Positions 1 to 6,759 of a stretch of 12,249 nucleotides of DNA are shown here, in pieces. The DNA comes from Methylotenera sp. (lineage in GTDB: Bacteria; Pseudomonadota; Gammaproteobacteria; Burkholderiales; Methylophilaceae). A program made the translations under genes and the position numbers. Where the stretch lies: NCBI GenBank assembly GCA_027487055.1, contig JAIYEJ010000099.1, positions 1-12,249 on the forward strand, read 5' to 3'. Under the pieces are notes generated by a model, which ran no database searches, was not told the origin of the DNA, and saw nothing but the letters and a program-made list of their open reading frames with translations. Each line of letters starts with the position of its first letter. Within the stretch, counting starts at the first letter, position 1.

Positions 1-89
1 TGCACAAAAAGAAGTTGCGCCAGCGTGGTTTTACCAGAGCCGATGGGGCCTTCAATTACGATATATGGGTATTTATCAAAAATTGTCAT
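1..89 (-). CDS. Deoxynucleoside kinase family protein, N-terminal fragment
   Basis: Only the first 29 or so codons lie in the window; the gene continues past base 1. The visible N-terminus starts MTIFDKYPYIVIEGPIGSGK and carries a Walker A P-loop, GPIGSGKTT, directly after a short beta strand. This is the usual opening of the bacterial deoxyadenosine/deoxyguanosine kinase family, which phosphorylates deoxynucleosides for nucleotide salvage in the cytoplasm. Its ATG overlaps the folK stop codon as ATGA (4 bp), so translation is probably coupled to folK. A deoxynucleoside kinase downstream of pcnB-folk is common in betaproteobacteria. The substrate cannot be read from this fragment, and another P-loop NMP-kinase-like protein is not strictly excluded. 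Confidence 0.75.
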   Translation of the reverse strand, partial: MTIFDKYPYIVIEGPIGSGKTTLAQLLFV

Positions 90-580
90 TCGAGCTTATG
101 TATGCCTTGATTTATAAATTGCTGTGCTAATTTTACAACATTGCTGCCATCAGGTAACGATAAATCGGGCGCAATTTCTGCCAAGGGGAGCAATACAAAA
201 GCCCGTTCAAACATACGCGGATGTGGCAAAGTTAATTTTGCACTGTGCATTGTTATATTGTCATACAGCAGTAAATCGCAATCTAACACGCGCGGGGCGT
301 TTGGAAAAGGCCGTTCCCGACCAGCTTCGTTTTCAATAGCGTGTAATGCATCTAGCAAAATTTCTGGTGAGAGTTGGGTGTTAAGTTCTGCTACTGCATT
401 AATAAAGTCAGGTTGGTCGTTATAGCCTAATGGTGCAGTGATATATAAGCTAGAAGCGCTTATAAGTTTGGTTTTTGGTAGTTTTTCTAACGCAATAAGT
501 GCATTTTTCACTTGTAAAACAGGGGTTTGCAAATTGCTCCCCAAAGCAACAAACGCACGTCCGAAAAATGCTTTACTCAT
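86..580 (-). CDS. folK: 2-amino-4-hydroxy-6-hydroxymethyldihydropteridine pyrophosphokinase (HPPK)
   Basis: This cytosolic enzyme transfers pyrophosphate from ATP to 6-hydroxymethyl-7,8-dihydropterin, the step before dihydropteroate synthase in folate synthesis. The 164-residue length is normal. Visible features are the N-terminal ALGSNL strand (about 12-17), the YITAPLGYNDQPDFINAV pterin-binding region (46-63), the HPPK signature RERPFPNAPRVLDCDLLL (88-105) with the Mg-binding pair D100 and D102, and the HPRMFERAFVLLPLAEIAP segment (120-138). The start codon lies inside the 3' end of pcnB (8-bp overlap) with no clear Shine-Dalgarno sequence, which suggests translational coupling. Its own stop overlaps the next gene's ATG. 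All members of this operon are on the minus strand. Identification is firm. Confidence 0.95.
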   Translation of the reverse strand: MSKAFFGRAFVALGSNLQTPVLQVKNALIALEKLPKTKLISASSLYITAPLGYNDQPDFINAVAELNTQLSPEILLDALHAIENEAGRERPFPNAPRVLDCDLLLYDNITMHSAKLTLPHPRMFERAFVLLPLAEIAPDLSLPDGSNVVKLAQQFINQGIHKLE

Positions 581-1937
581 GTGTGCTTGATTCTACGTGA
601 ATAGCAGGTTTTTTACGTTTGCGACGGTGTTTTTTAGGGCCGGTATCAGGCAATAACATCGCTGTGCGGCGTTCGCTAGATGCATCGGCAAATTCTGTCC
701 ACCAATCGCCAAGCTCCAATGGCATTTCGCCAGATTCGCAGCGTAATAGTAAAAAGTCGTAACCTGCACGGTAGCGCGGATGCGTAAGCAGCGCATAAGG
801 GCGCTTGCCCGCACGTTGTTCAAATCGTGGTTGCATGGCCCAAATTTCTTTCATAGTAGCGGTAAAGCGGTTATGAATTGCCAATTTTTTGGCTTGCAAA
901 TCAATAATTTCATTCATCGCCATATATAAAGCTGGTATTGGCGGATGGCTTGATTTATATGTCTCCCACGCTTTAAGCACCTCGTGCCAGAGTAGGGTAG
1001 CAAACAAAAAGCTAGGGTTAGATGATTTGCCAGCTAAAATGCGGTTATCTGTATTTTTAAGGGCGAGCATCACAAATTTTTCACCTAAAGGTTGCTCCAG
1101 AACCACATCAAGCAAGGGCAATAAGCCGTGATGTAAATGTTGCGCGCGCAGGGCATTGATGCTTTCTACCGCGTGACCCGATAAAAATAGCTTCAGCATT
1201 TCATCAAACAAGCGGCTGGGTGGCACATCGTGCAATAAATCTGCCAATTTATGTATCGGCAGTTGGGTATTTTTTTCTATTTTCAAGCCAAGTTTGGCAG
1301 ATAATCTCACTGCACGTAGCATGCGCACAGGGTCTTCTTGGTAGCGGGTGGTTGGGTCGCCAATCATGCGCAATAAGCCAGCTTTTAAGTCAGCTACACC
1401 ATCATGAAAATCGAGCACTTCTTCTGTTGCAGCATTGTAATACAAAGCGTTGGCCGTAAAATCGCGGCGCACGGCATCTTCTTCTAAACTGCCAAAAATA
1501 TTGTCGCGGATGATACGTCCGCTGTCAGTTGTTTTACCATCACCATCAGCTTGATGATGTCCACGAAAGGTAGAAACTTCTATCGTTTCACTGCCCCACA
1601 ACACGTGTACCAAGCGAAATCGCTTACCGATAATACGCGAACGTCGAAATATTTTATACACTTCTTCTGGGGTTGCATTGGTGGCCACATCGAAATCTTT
1701 AGGCTTGTAATTCATGAGCAAATCTCGTACCGCTCCACCTACAATAAACGCCTCAAACCCTTTGCTTTGCAAGCCTTCGCAGGTTTTGAGGGCAGCGCTG
1801 CTAATTAAGCTTTTATCTATTTTGTGTACTTTGGCGGGGATGCGTTTTGCCGTATTGAGCCCGCTGTCTGCCTGATTAATGGCAAGCGTTGCCTTGGTTT
1901 TTTTGGCAAAGACTTTCTGCAATAATTTTTTAATCAT
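573..1937 (-). CDS. pcnB: Poly(A) polymerase I
   Basis: PcnB adds 3' poly(A) tails to RNAs and so promotes their decay by exonucleases. The 454-residue protein has a class II nucleotidyltransferase head: GGAVRD (67-72), then the catalytic DFD acid pair (D81, D83) in KPKDFDVATNATPEEVYKIF. The PcnB-specific signature IIGKRFRLVHV (102-112) follows and separates it from CCA-adding tRNA nucleotidyltransferases. Next come RRDFTANALYYN (157-168) and EDPVRMLRAVR (201-211). The C-terminus is strongly basic (KKHRRKRKK), as is usual for PcnB and consistent with RNA binding. The gene lies 17 bp after the corrinoid adenosyltransferase gene and overlaps folK by 8 bp. No clear Shine-Dalgarno precedes the ATG, but the basic N-terminus MIKKLLQKVF fits the family. 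Confidence 0.95.
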   Translation of the reverse strand: MIKKLLQKVFAKKTKATLAINQADSGLNTAKRIPAKVHKIDKSLISSAALKTCEGLQSKGFEAFIVGGAVRDLLMNYKPKDFDVATNATPEEVYKIFRRSRIIGKRFRLVHVLWGSETIEVSTFRGHHQADGDGKTTDSGRIIRDNIFGSLEEDAVRRDFTANALYYNAATEEVLDFHDGVADLKAGLLRMIGDPTTRYQEDPVRMLRAVRLSAKLGLKIEKNTQLPIHKLADLLHDVPPSRLFDEMLKLFLSGHAVESINALRAQHLHHGLLPLLDVVLEQPLGEKFVMLALKNTDNRILAGKSSNPSFLFATLLWHEVLKAWETYKSSHPPIPALYMAMNEIIDLQAKKLAIHNRFTATMKEIWAMQPRFEQRAGKRPYALLTHPRYRAGYDFLLLRCESGEMPLELGDWWTEFADASSERRTAMLLPDTGPKKHRRKRKKPAIHVESSTHE

Positions 1938-1954
1938 ATTGTGTTAATAGTGCT

Positions 1955-2512
1955 TTATGTTGAGGCTTTATGATTGTTTTGCCATAGCACGTCTGGCATT
2001 CCCGCTTCTTTGTTTAATATGCGGCATAACACAAACAGCAAGTCAGAAAGTCGGTTGATATATTGCAATGAAATCTCTGTAATTTTCTCTTGGTTATTTA
2101 GGGTTGTCATAGTGCGCTCGGCACGTCTGCAGACGGTTCTGGCTAGGTGGCAATACGCTGCAGCGCGGCTACCACCAGGCAAAATAAATTCTTTTAATGG
2201 CGTGAGTGTGTCGTTCCATTTGTCTAGCGTGTTTTCAAGCGCCGTCACGCGCTCTTGCTTAATCATGGCGTAACCTGGCATGCAGATTTCACCACCCATG
2301 TCGAATAAGTCGTGCTGAATGCGCGTTAACACCTTTTTAATCTCGGTTGTTGTTGGCTCTGTGAGCATCAATCCGATGATGGAGTTTAGTTCATCTACAT
2401 CACCCATTGCGGCCACGCGTAAGCTATCTTTTGCTACGCGTGTGCCATCGCCCAAGCCAGTGGTACCAGCGTCGCCAGTTTTTGTGTAAATCTTACTCAG
2501 TCTGTTTGCCAT
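1955..2512 (-). CDS. pduO: PduO-type ATP:cob(I)alamin adenosyltransferase
   Basis: This enzyme moves the 5'-deoxyadenosyl group of ATP onto cob(I)alamin, making coenzyme B12. From the start chosen here it has 185 residues, normal for the family. Motifs: the ATP-binding YTKTGDAGTTGLGDG (9-23), GDVDELNS (37-44), FILPGGSRAAAYCHLARTVC (109-128) followed by RRAER, and the C-terminal YINRLSDLLFVLCR (151-164). The frame is open 12 codons further upstream to another ATG (2548), but homology begins at MANRLSKIYTKTG. An AGGA ribosome site sits 7 bases before the ATG at 2512, so the internal start is preferred. It appears to head the pcnB-folK operon. No cobalamin riboswitch is evident in the short upstream gap, and no other B12 gene lies in the window. 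The family is certain; the symbol is used as a family label. Confidence 0.9.
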   Translation of the reverse strand: MANRLSKIYTKTGDAGTTGLGDGTRVAKDSLRVAAMGDVDELNSIIGLMLTEPTTTEIKKVLTRIQHDLFDMGGEICMPGYAMIKQERVTALENTLDKWNDTLTPLKEFILPGGSRAAAYCHLARTVCRRAERTMTTLNNQEKITEISLQYINRLSDLLFVLCRILNKEAGMPDVLWQNNHKAST

Positions 2513-2562
2513 GCAAAATCCTATATAATTCTCCACATTATAAATCATTCAAACGTATTTCG
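2513..2562. promoter_or_regulatory. Divergent promoter region, pduO-pcnB-folK operon / murI
   Basis: Only 50 bp separate the two divergent start codons. The plus strand has a TATAAT at 2524-2529, suitable as a -10 for murI with a leader of about 27 nt. The minus strand has a TATAAT (2537-2542 read in reverse), suitable as a -10 for the adenosyltransferase operon with a leader of about 18 nt. Neither has a good TTGACA at the expected distance, so these are -10-only calls. The two -10 elements lie 7 bp apart, and polymerase bound at one should block the other. Confidence 0.4.
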
Positions 2563-3360
2563 ATGACTTCAAGCATTCACAATCAAGCAATAGGCGTGAT
2601 GGATTCTGGTGTTGGCGGTATTAGTGTCTTAAAGCACATCCGTGCGCTGTTGCCGTTTGAACATTTAATGTACGTGGCAGATAGCAAATACGCGCCTTAT
2701 GGCAACAAAACGGCGGAAGAAATTACCGCAAGGTGCATGGTGGTTGCTGATTATTTAATAGCGCAAGATGTAAAGGCGCTGGTGGTTGCTTGCAATACCG
2801 CGACTGCTGCGGCCATTGATAAGCTGCGTGAAACCTATGATGTGCCTATTATTGGGATGGAGCCCGCTGTTAAACCTGCGGCGGCGGCCACTAAAAATGG
2901 CGTGATTGGCGTGCTGGCAACGGTGGGTACTCTTAAAAGTGCGCAATTTGCCGCATTGCTCGAGAGTTATGGACGCAATGTAAAAGTCGTCACACAAGGT
3001 TGTGTGGGCTTGGTAGAGTGCATTGAGCGCGGCGAGTTAGATACCCCAGAAACCTTAGCATTAATCCGCCAATATACCGCGCCCTTATTGGCAGAGGGTG
3101 CAGATACCATTGTGCTGGGCTGCACACATTACCCATTTGTTAAACAGGTAATTCAAGAAATTGTGGGCAAAAATATCACCTTAATTGATACAGGTGAGGC
3201 GGTGGCAAAACAGCTAAAACACAAACTAGACGAAAAAGGTTTGTTAACCAAAAACACAGAAAAAGCAGAAGTCCATTTTTGGACAAATAGTGAAGCCGAA
3301 AACGCAGAACAAGTCACCGAAAAACTGTGGGGGCACCACGTCGAGGAACATAGACTGTAG
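2563..3360 (+). CDS. murI: Glutamate racemase
   Basis: MurI interconverts L- and D-glutamate in the cytoplasm, supplying D-Glu for peptidoglycan. The 265-residue protein shows the full Asp/Glu racemase pattern: GVMDSGVGG (11-19, D14), YVADSKYAPYGNK (37-49), the first catalytic cysteine in VVACNTATA (C77), and the second in VLGCTHYPF (C187) with H189 beside it. The frame stays open upstream to an ATG at 2407, but that stretch is antisense to the adenosyltransferase gene and matches no MurI sequence. The ATG at 2563 puts DSGVGG at the usual distance from the N-terminus. No strong Shine-Dalgarno is visible. The gene is single, divergent from the pduO operon and convergent with the LRR-kinase gene. 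Confidence 0.95.
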   Translation: MTSSIHNQAIGVMDSGVGGISVLKHIRALLPFEHLMYVADSKYAPYGNKTAEEITARCMVVADYLIAQDVKALVVACNTATAAAIDKLRETYDVPIIGMEPAVKPAAAATKNGVIGVLATVGTLKSAQFAALLESYGRNVKVVTQGCVGLVECIERGELDTPETLALIRQYTAPLLAEGADTIVLGCTHYPFVKQVIQEIVGKNITLIDTGEAVAKQLKHKLDEKGLLTKNTEKAEVHFWTNSEAENAEQVTEKLWGHHVEEHRL

Positions 3361-3507
3361 AACATTGGTTGTAATTAATAGGGACGTGCAACTTAATGCC
3401 AATTAAAAGTGAATTTTTAATGCCTTAAAATACCCGAGCGAAATGCAATGCCCTAAGAGGCTCACTGGTATTGTCTTGCAAGGCAGGTGTTTATAAAATA
3501 GTAATCT
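3361..3507. other. Convergent intergenic gap after murI; weak hairpins only
   Basis: This 147-bp gap separates the ends of murI and the LRR-kinase gene. It contains an AT-only inverted repeat, ATTAAAA (3402-3408) with TTTTAAT (3415-3421), and a looser CAATGCC/GGTATTG pairing (3446-3452 with 3467-3473, one G-T pair, 14-base loop). The hexamer AATGCC occurs three times. None of this makes a convincing GC-stem-plus-T-tract terminator, and I see no gene or RNA here. Confidence 0.35.
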
Positions 3508-4740
3508 TTAAAATTCATCTTTGTTACATTTTCTCAATTCTTCCGTCAACACTGCAAACGCCCTTACCTCTAATTTCAGTAATTTTTGTGTTAAGTCTGG
3601 GTTATCTAGCGGTAAAAAAGAAGCGCCACCCAAATCACTCAAGACCACTTTGTCAGAACCCCACAAAATATTGTGAGCGTATAAATCGCCATGCATCAGC
3701 CCATTTGCGTGCAAGTGTTCTGCCGCTTGGGTAATGCCCTTTAAAATAAGTTGGGCTTGTTGAGGCGTTAACTTGAAGTCGCTTGCATAAACATCGCGCG
3801 AGCAAGTATGAAAACTCGGGGGTGCTGCCAGCACTTTTAAATTGGCATCTAGCAAGGGCATGACTAACCCCAAAACGCCTTGCGGGTGGTTGTGAATGAT
3901 GCCTTTCACACCCACTAAATTAGGATGCTCGCCCGCCAACATATTCGCGTGCATTTCGCAACGCGGTAGACCATCGCTGGTTAAACCGCTTTTAAATAAT
4001 TTCACAGCTACCAGTTCTTGCCTATCTTGGTGATTCCATAATGCTTGGTAAGTGATACCAGATGCGCCTTCTCCTAATATTTGTTGTATCGTGAGGTTTT
4101 GCCAATCAATTTGATTGATTTGATGTTGGCTGATTAACGCATCTTCTATTGCGTTGCAAAATGGGTTTCCCGCGTAGGCCAACCAAGTGAGTTTAGGTAA
4201 ATCGAACAAAAAATCGGGTAGCGCTGTAAACTGGTTGGCAGAAATTCGCAATAACTCTAGCGCGTGACAATTGGCCATGCGCGTTGGTAGTGCGTTGAGT
4301 TGGTTGCCCGCCAGCATCAGTTTTTGCAAATGGCTACAATCGCCCAGCGCATCGGGTACTTTTTTAAGCGCGTTATCGGTGACTATAAACCAGCGCAAAG
4401 TACGAGTTGGGATGGCATCTTCAGCTATATGGTTGATTTTGTTGGCTTTAAAGCCAATCATGCTTAAATTCTCACACTGCCCAAGTACTTCTGGTAGGTG
4501 CGTAAATTGGTTGTTAGAGCAAAAAATAATACGGAGTTTTTTTAAGAGGTGTAAATCACTGGGCAAATCGTTAAGTGCATTGCTAGATAAATCTAGGATT
4601 TCTAGGGTTTCGGCTAAATCGAAAATTTCAGACGGAAACTCTTTTAAGCCACAAGCCAATTTAAGCTGTTTGCAGCCTTTGAGTTTGCCAGCTTTTAATT
4701 GACTTAAAGTATCGTCTTGTGAAAGTGTGGTTTGTGACAA
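3508..4740 (-). CDS. Leucine-rich-repeat protein with C-terminal Ser/Thr protein kinase-like domain
   Basis: A 410-residue fusion. Residues about 24-195 are leucine-rich repeats of about 23 residues (for example LEILDLSSNALNDLPSDL, LQKLMLAGNQLNALPTRM and LELLRISANQFTALPDFL), a likely protein-binding surface. Residues about 216-376 form a kinase domain: Gly loop GEGASGITY (223-231), ATP-binding lysine AVKLF (K247), catalytic HGDLYAHNIL (350-359, D352 and N357), and a DLG version of the DFG motif (D369). The chain ends only about 40 residues later, so most of the usual C-lobe is missing. There is no signal peptide or membrane segment, so it should be cytosolic. The start is TTG at 4740. The TAA of the upstream zinc-protein gene lies in the same frame two codons earlier, no ATG or GTG offers a better start, and no Shine-Dalgarno is visible, so translation is probably coupled. 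Similar LRR-kinase proteins occur in proteobacteria; the substrate is unknown. Confidence 0.85.
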   Translation of the reverse strand: MSQTTLSQDDTLSQLKAGKLKGCKQLKLACGLKEFPSEIFDLAETLEILDLSSNALNDLPSDLHLLKKLRIIFCSNNQFTHLPEVLGQCENLSMIGFKANKINHIAEDAIPTRTLRWFIVTDNALKKVPDALGDCSHLQKLMLAGNQLNALPTRMANCHALELLRISANQFTALPDFLFDLPKLTWLAYAGNPFCNAIEDALISQHQINQIDWQNLTIQQILGEGASGITYQALWNHQDRQELVAVKLFKSGLTSDGLPRCEMHANMLAGEHPNLVGVKGIIHNHPQGVLGLVMPLLDANLKVLAAPPSFHTCSRDVYASDFKLTPQQAQLILKGITQAAEHLHANGLMHGDLYAHNILWGSDKVVLSDLGGASFLPLDNPDLTQKLLKLEVRAFAVLTEELRKCNKDEF

Positions 4741-4746
4741 GCTTAA

Positions 4747-4935
4747 TTAATGGTGCGAAACGACTTCACCAGCTTTAAGTTTGTATTTGGTGCCGCAGTA
4801 AGGGCATGATACTTCCCCTGTTTTAGAAATATCTAAAAACACGCGTGGGTGCGAACACCATAACGCTACTTCCTTTGTTGGGCAGTGTAGCGGTAGGTCT
4901 TTTGCGGTAACTTCAAACTCTTTTACATCAGACAT
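4747..4935 (-). CDS. zf-CHCC zinc-finger domain protein (NDUFS6-like small protein)
   Basis: A 62-residue soluble protein with the C-x-H...C-x2-C zinc site of the zf-CHCC family: ALWCSHPRVFLDI (C27, H29) and GEVSCPYCGTKYKL (C44, C47). C18 is an extra cysteine. The same fold occurs at the C-terminus of the NDUFS6 subunit of mitochondrial complex I; the role of the free-standing bacterial protein is not established. GGAGA lies about 10 bases before the ATG. It follows ilvE on the same strand after a 116-bp gap holding a palindromic repeat, and lies only 6 bp before the TTG of the LRR-kinase gene. A gene of this family next to ilvE is, from memory, common in betaproteobacteria. The family call is firm; no function is claimed. 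Confidence 0.85.
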   Translation of the reverse strand: MSDVKEFEVTAKDLPLHCPTKEVALWCSHPRVFLDISKTGEVSCPYCGTKYKLKAGEVVSHH

Positions 4936-4955
4936 TTCTTAACATCTCCATAATT

Positions 4956-5042
4956 CGTCATCCCGCATAGCGGAAATCCACATTAATGTACTTAATCAAT
5001 GTACTTAAACCTAAATGGATCACCGCCTGCGCAAGGATGACG
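4956..5042. repeat. 87-bp REP/MITE-like imperfect inverted repeat
   Basis: The arms are CGTCATCC...AAATCCA (4956-4980) and TGGATCACCGCC...GGATGACG (5016-5042), which pair along most of their length with a few mismatches and indels. The left arm contains a small CCGC-ATA-GCGG hairpin. Between the arms, the 11-mer AATGTACTTAA occurs twice in direct orientation. The arm sequence resembles the GTCATCCCCGC...GCGGGGATGAC type of dispersed element found between genes in many bacteria. It sits between ilvE and the zinc-protein gene and would form a long hairpin in their shared transcript. Its copy number in the genome cannot be judged here. Confidence 0.65.
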
Positions 5043-5051
5043 GTTGAAGGT

Positions 5052-5984
5052 TTAAACTAGCGTTAACCAATCTGCATGTTTGGCAGATTTTCCTTTAACG
5101 ACATCAAAATACAATGCTTGAAGTTTTTCTGTAATCGGCCCACGTGTACCCGCGCCAATTGCGCGATTATCCAACTCGCGTATCGGCGTGACTTCTGCAG
5201 CAGTACCTGTAAAAAATGCTTCATCTGCGCCATAAACTTCATCGCGGGTGATGCGTTTCTCAATCACTTCATAGCCTAATTCTTTTGCTAGCGTCACAAT
5301 CGTGTCACGCGTAATGCCTTCTAAGGCACTTGTTAAATCTGGTGTATAGAGCTTGCCTTTGCGAATAATAAATACATTTTCGCCAGAACCTTCAGCTACA
5401 AATCCATCTACATCTAACAACAAGGCTTCATCGTAGCCATCTTGCGCGGCTTCTTGGTGCGCTAAAATGCTGTTCATGTAGTTACCATTAGCTTTGGCTT
5501 TGCACATGGTAATGTTGACATGGTGGCGCGAGAATGACGATGTTTTAACGCGAATGCCGCGGGTTAAGGCTTCTTCACCCATATACGCTCCCCAGCTCCA
5601 CGCTGCGCAAATCACATGTGTGCTCAGGGTTTTAGCGGCAATGCCCATCGCCTCTGCACCATAAAAGGCCATTGGGCGAATGTAAGCAGATTCAAGATTA
5701 TTTTCACGCACGGCAGCACGTTGTGCGGAGCTGATTTCTTCTTTAGAAAAAGGCATTTTCATTTGAAGAATATGCGCACTACGAAACAAACGATCCGTGT
5801 GGTCTTGCAGGCGGAAAATGGCGGTTCCTTTATCTGTTTTATATGCGCGTACGCCTTCAAAAACGCCCATGCCGTAATGCAATGTGTGTGTAAGTACATG
5901 TGTTGTGGCCTCGCGCCAGTTTACCATTTTGCCGTCGTACCAAATGACGCCGTCGCGATCTGCCATAGAGCTAGGTATTGCCAT
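5052..5984 (-). CDS. ilvE: Branched-chain amino acid aminotransferase
   Basis: IlvE is a class IV PLP-dependent transaminase that carries out the last step of valine, leucine and isoleucine synthesis with glutamate as amino donor, in the cytosol. The 310 residues match the usual length. Motifs: HTLHYGMGVFEGVRAY (33-48), YIRPMAFYGAEAMG (101-114), the PLP lysine in KANGNYMNS (K164), EGSGENVFI (198-206), the ALEGITRDTIV phosphate-binding turn (220-230), and TGTAAEVTPI (259-268). The ATG at 5984 is used, with AAAGG 11 bases upstream. A second ATG at codon 7 (MADRDGVIW) matches many relatives' N-termini and could be the true start, though it lacks a ribosome site. The gene leads the ilvE, zinc-protein, LRR-kinase series and diverges from the SCO gene. 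Confidence 0.95.
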   Translation of the reverse strand: MAIPSSMADRDGVIWYDGKMVNWREATTHVLTHTLHYGMGVFEGVRAYKTDKGTAIFRLQDHTDRLFRSAHILQMKMPFSKEEISSAQRAAVRENNLESAYIRPMAFYGAEAMGIAAKTLSTHVICAAWSWGAYMGEEALTRGIRVKTSSFSRHHVNITMCKAKANGNYMNSILAHQEAAQDGYDEALLLDVDGFVAEGSGENVFIIRKGKLYTPDLTSALEGITRDTIVTLAKELGYEVIEKRITRDEVYGADEAFFTGTAAEVTPIRELDNRAIGAGTRGPITEKLQALYFDVVKGKSAKHADWLTLV

Positions 5985-6007
5985 GTTATCAAGTGCCTTT
6001 AAACTAA

Positions 6008-6074
6008 TTGTCAGAATAATTGTATATAAACGATATTGTAAACTAAGCTAGTAATTTATTGCCTATGTTAGAAT
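6008..6074 (+). promoter_or_regulatory. Candidate promoters for the SCO gene
   Basis: Two candidates lie in the 129-bp gap between divergent ilvE and the SCO gene. One is an extended -10, TG-T-TAGAAT (6066-6074), with a poor -35; it would start transcription near 6081 and leave a leader of about 33 nt. The other pairs TTGTCA (6008-6013) with GATATT (6032-6037) at 18 bp spacing. The first is preferred for its extended -10 and distance. The region is AT-rich, and a clear ilvE promoter on the opposite strand could not be picked out. Confidence 0.35.
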
Positions 6075-6113
6075 CAAAACCTTATGAATTAAGTGACTTA
6101 ATGACTAAAAACC

Positions 6114-6710
6114 ATGAAAAAATTATTGATCCACACATTATCCTTGGCCTTATTGCTCGTTTTATCTGCTTGTGATGGTAGTTCATCATCCACAAAAAAC
6201 GCGCCTTTAGTGGCGACAGATATTACCGGGGCAGAATTTGCCAAGCCCTTTAACTTAACAGATCACAATGGTAAAAAACTTACCATGAGTGATTTTGCTG
6301 GCAAAGTGGTGGTTTTATTTTTTGGTTACACGCATTGCCCAGATGTTTGCCCAACCACAATGAATGACCTAAAAAACACGATGAAGTTACTAGGCGATGA
6401 TTCAAATAATGTGCAAGTGCTGTTTGTAACGCTAGACCCACAGCGCGACACGCAAGAGGTGTTAGCGAAGTTTGTGCCTTCGTTTGACGAGCGCTTTATT
6501 GGACTTTGGGGCAGTCTGCAAGAAACTGCTGAAGCCATGGGTAACTATAAGATTTTCTTTGCTAAAGTGCCGGGCGATTCTGAAAACAATTACACCATAG
6601 ACCACAGCTCAGGCATTTATGTGTTTGATAAAAAAGGAAATGTGAGGTACTACATCGGTTATGGTGAAAAACCAGCCGATATGGCGAGTGATATTAAAAA
6701 ACTACTTTAA
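6114..6710 (+). CDS. SCO1/SenC family copper-binding lipoprotein
   Basis: SCO proteins bind copper and act in assembly of the CuA centre of cytochrome c oxidase or in periplasmic thiol/copper chemistry. The 198-residue product begins with a lipoprotein signal: MKK, a hydrophobic run (4-16), then the lipobox LSAC with lipidated C20, followed by a Ser-rich linker. A Ser/Asp residue pattern consistent with outer leaflet anchoring was not tested. The thioredoxin-like domain has the copper motif GYTHCPDVCP (C75 and C79), VTLDPQRDT (105-113) and the third ligand in TIDHSSG (H164). All three metal ligands are present. No cytochrome oxidase genes are in view, so the gene stands alone here. The ATG codes for the only plausible signal peptide; no strong Shine-Dalgarno is visible. 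The family call is firm. Confidence 0.92.
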   Translation: MKKLLIHTLSLALLLVLSACDGSSSSTKNAPLVATDITGAEFAKPFNLTDHNGKKLTMSDFAGKVVVLFFGYTHCPDVCPTTMNDLKNTMKLLGDDSNNVQVLFVTLDPQRDTQEVLAKFVPSFDERFIGLWGSLQETAEAMGNYKIFFAKVPGDSENNYTIDHSSGIYVFDKKGNVRYYIGYGEKPADMASDIKKLL

Positions 6711-6727
6711 ATCACTTTTTTAAATAG

Positions 6728-6759
6728 ATAATAAAGGGAGCACATGCTCCGTTTATTAT
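6728..6759. terminator. Bidirectional terminator between SCO and DUF805 genes
   Basis: A long hairpin: ATAATAAA (6728-6735) pairs with TTTATTAT (6752-6759), then one G-G mismatch, then GGAGC (6737-6741) pairs with GCTCC (6746-6750) around an ACAT loop. It sits 17 bp after the SCO stop and abuts the DUF805 stop. T-rich sequence lies on the exit side in both directions (TTTATTATTTAG on plus, CTATTTAAAAAAG on minus, the latter weaker). It can plausibly end both convergent transcripts. Confidence 0.7.

Noticed and set aside
2513..2548. Longer adenosyltransferase start at 2548
   Set aside because: The added 12 residues do not match the family, and the ATG at 2512 has an AGGA ribosome site 7 bases upstream.
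2407..2562. Upstream in-frame extension of murI to an ATG at 2407
   Set aside because: The extension is antisense to the adenosyltransferase gene, has no resemblance to MurI, and the ATG at 2563 gives a normal-length protein with DSGVGG correctly placed.
2513..2562. Cobalamin riboswitch before the adenosyltransferase gene
   Set aside because: The gap to the divergent murI start is only 50 bp and holds no B12-box-like sequence; such riboswitches need far more length.
3402..3473. Hairpins in the gap after murI as terminators or a small RNA
   Set aside because: The stems are short, AT-only or mismatched, without a T tract and without a matching promoter, so nothing can be claimed beyond weak symmetry.
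4271..4702. 143-codon open frame on the plus strand
   Set aside because: It is antisense to the LRR half of the LRR-kinase gene, whose repeated codons keep the opposite frame open; it has no recognisable domain.
5964..5984. Alternative ilvE start at codon 7 (MADRDGVIW)
   Set aside because: It cannot be excluded, but it has no ribosome site, whereas AAAGG precedes the ATG at 5984; the latter was kept.
5616..6002. 128-codon open frame on the plus strand
   Set aside because: It lies wholly opposite the conserved ilvE coding sequence and shows no domain or ribosome site.
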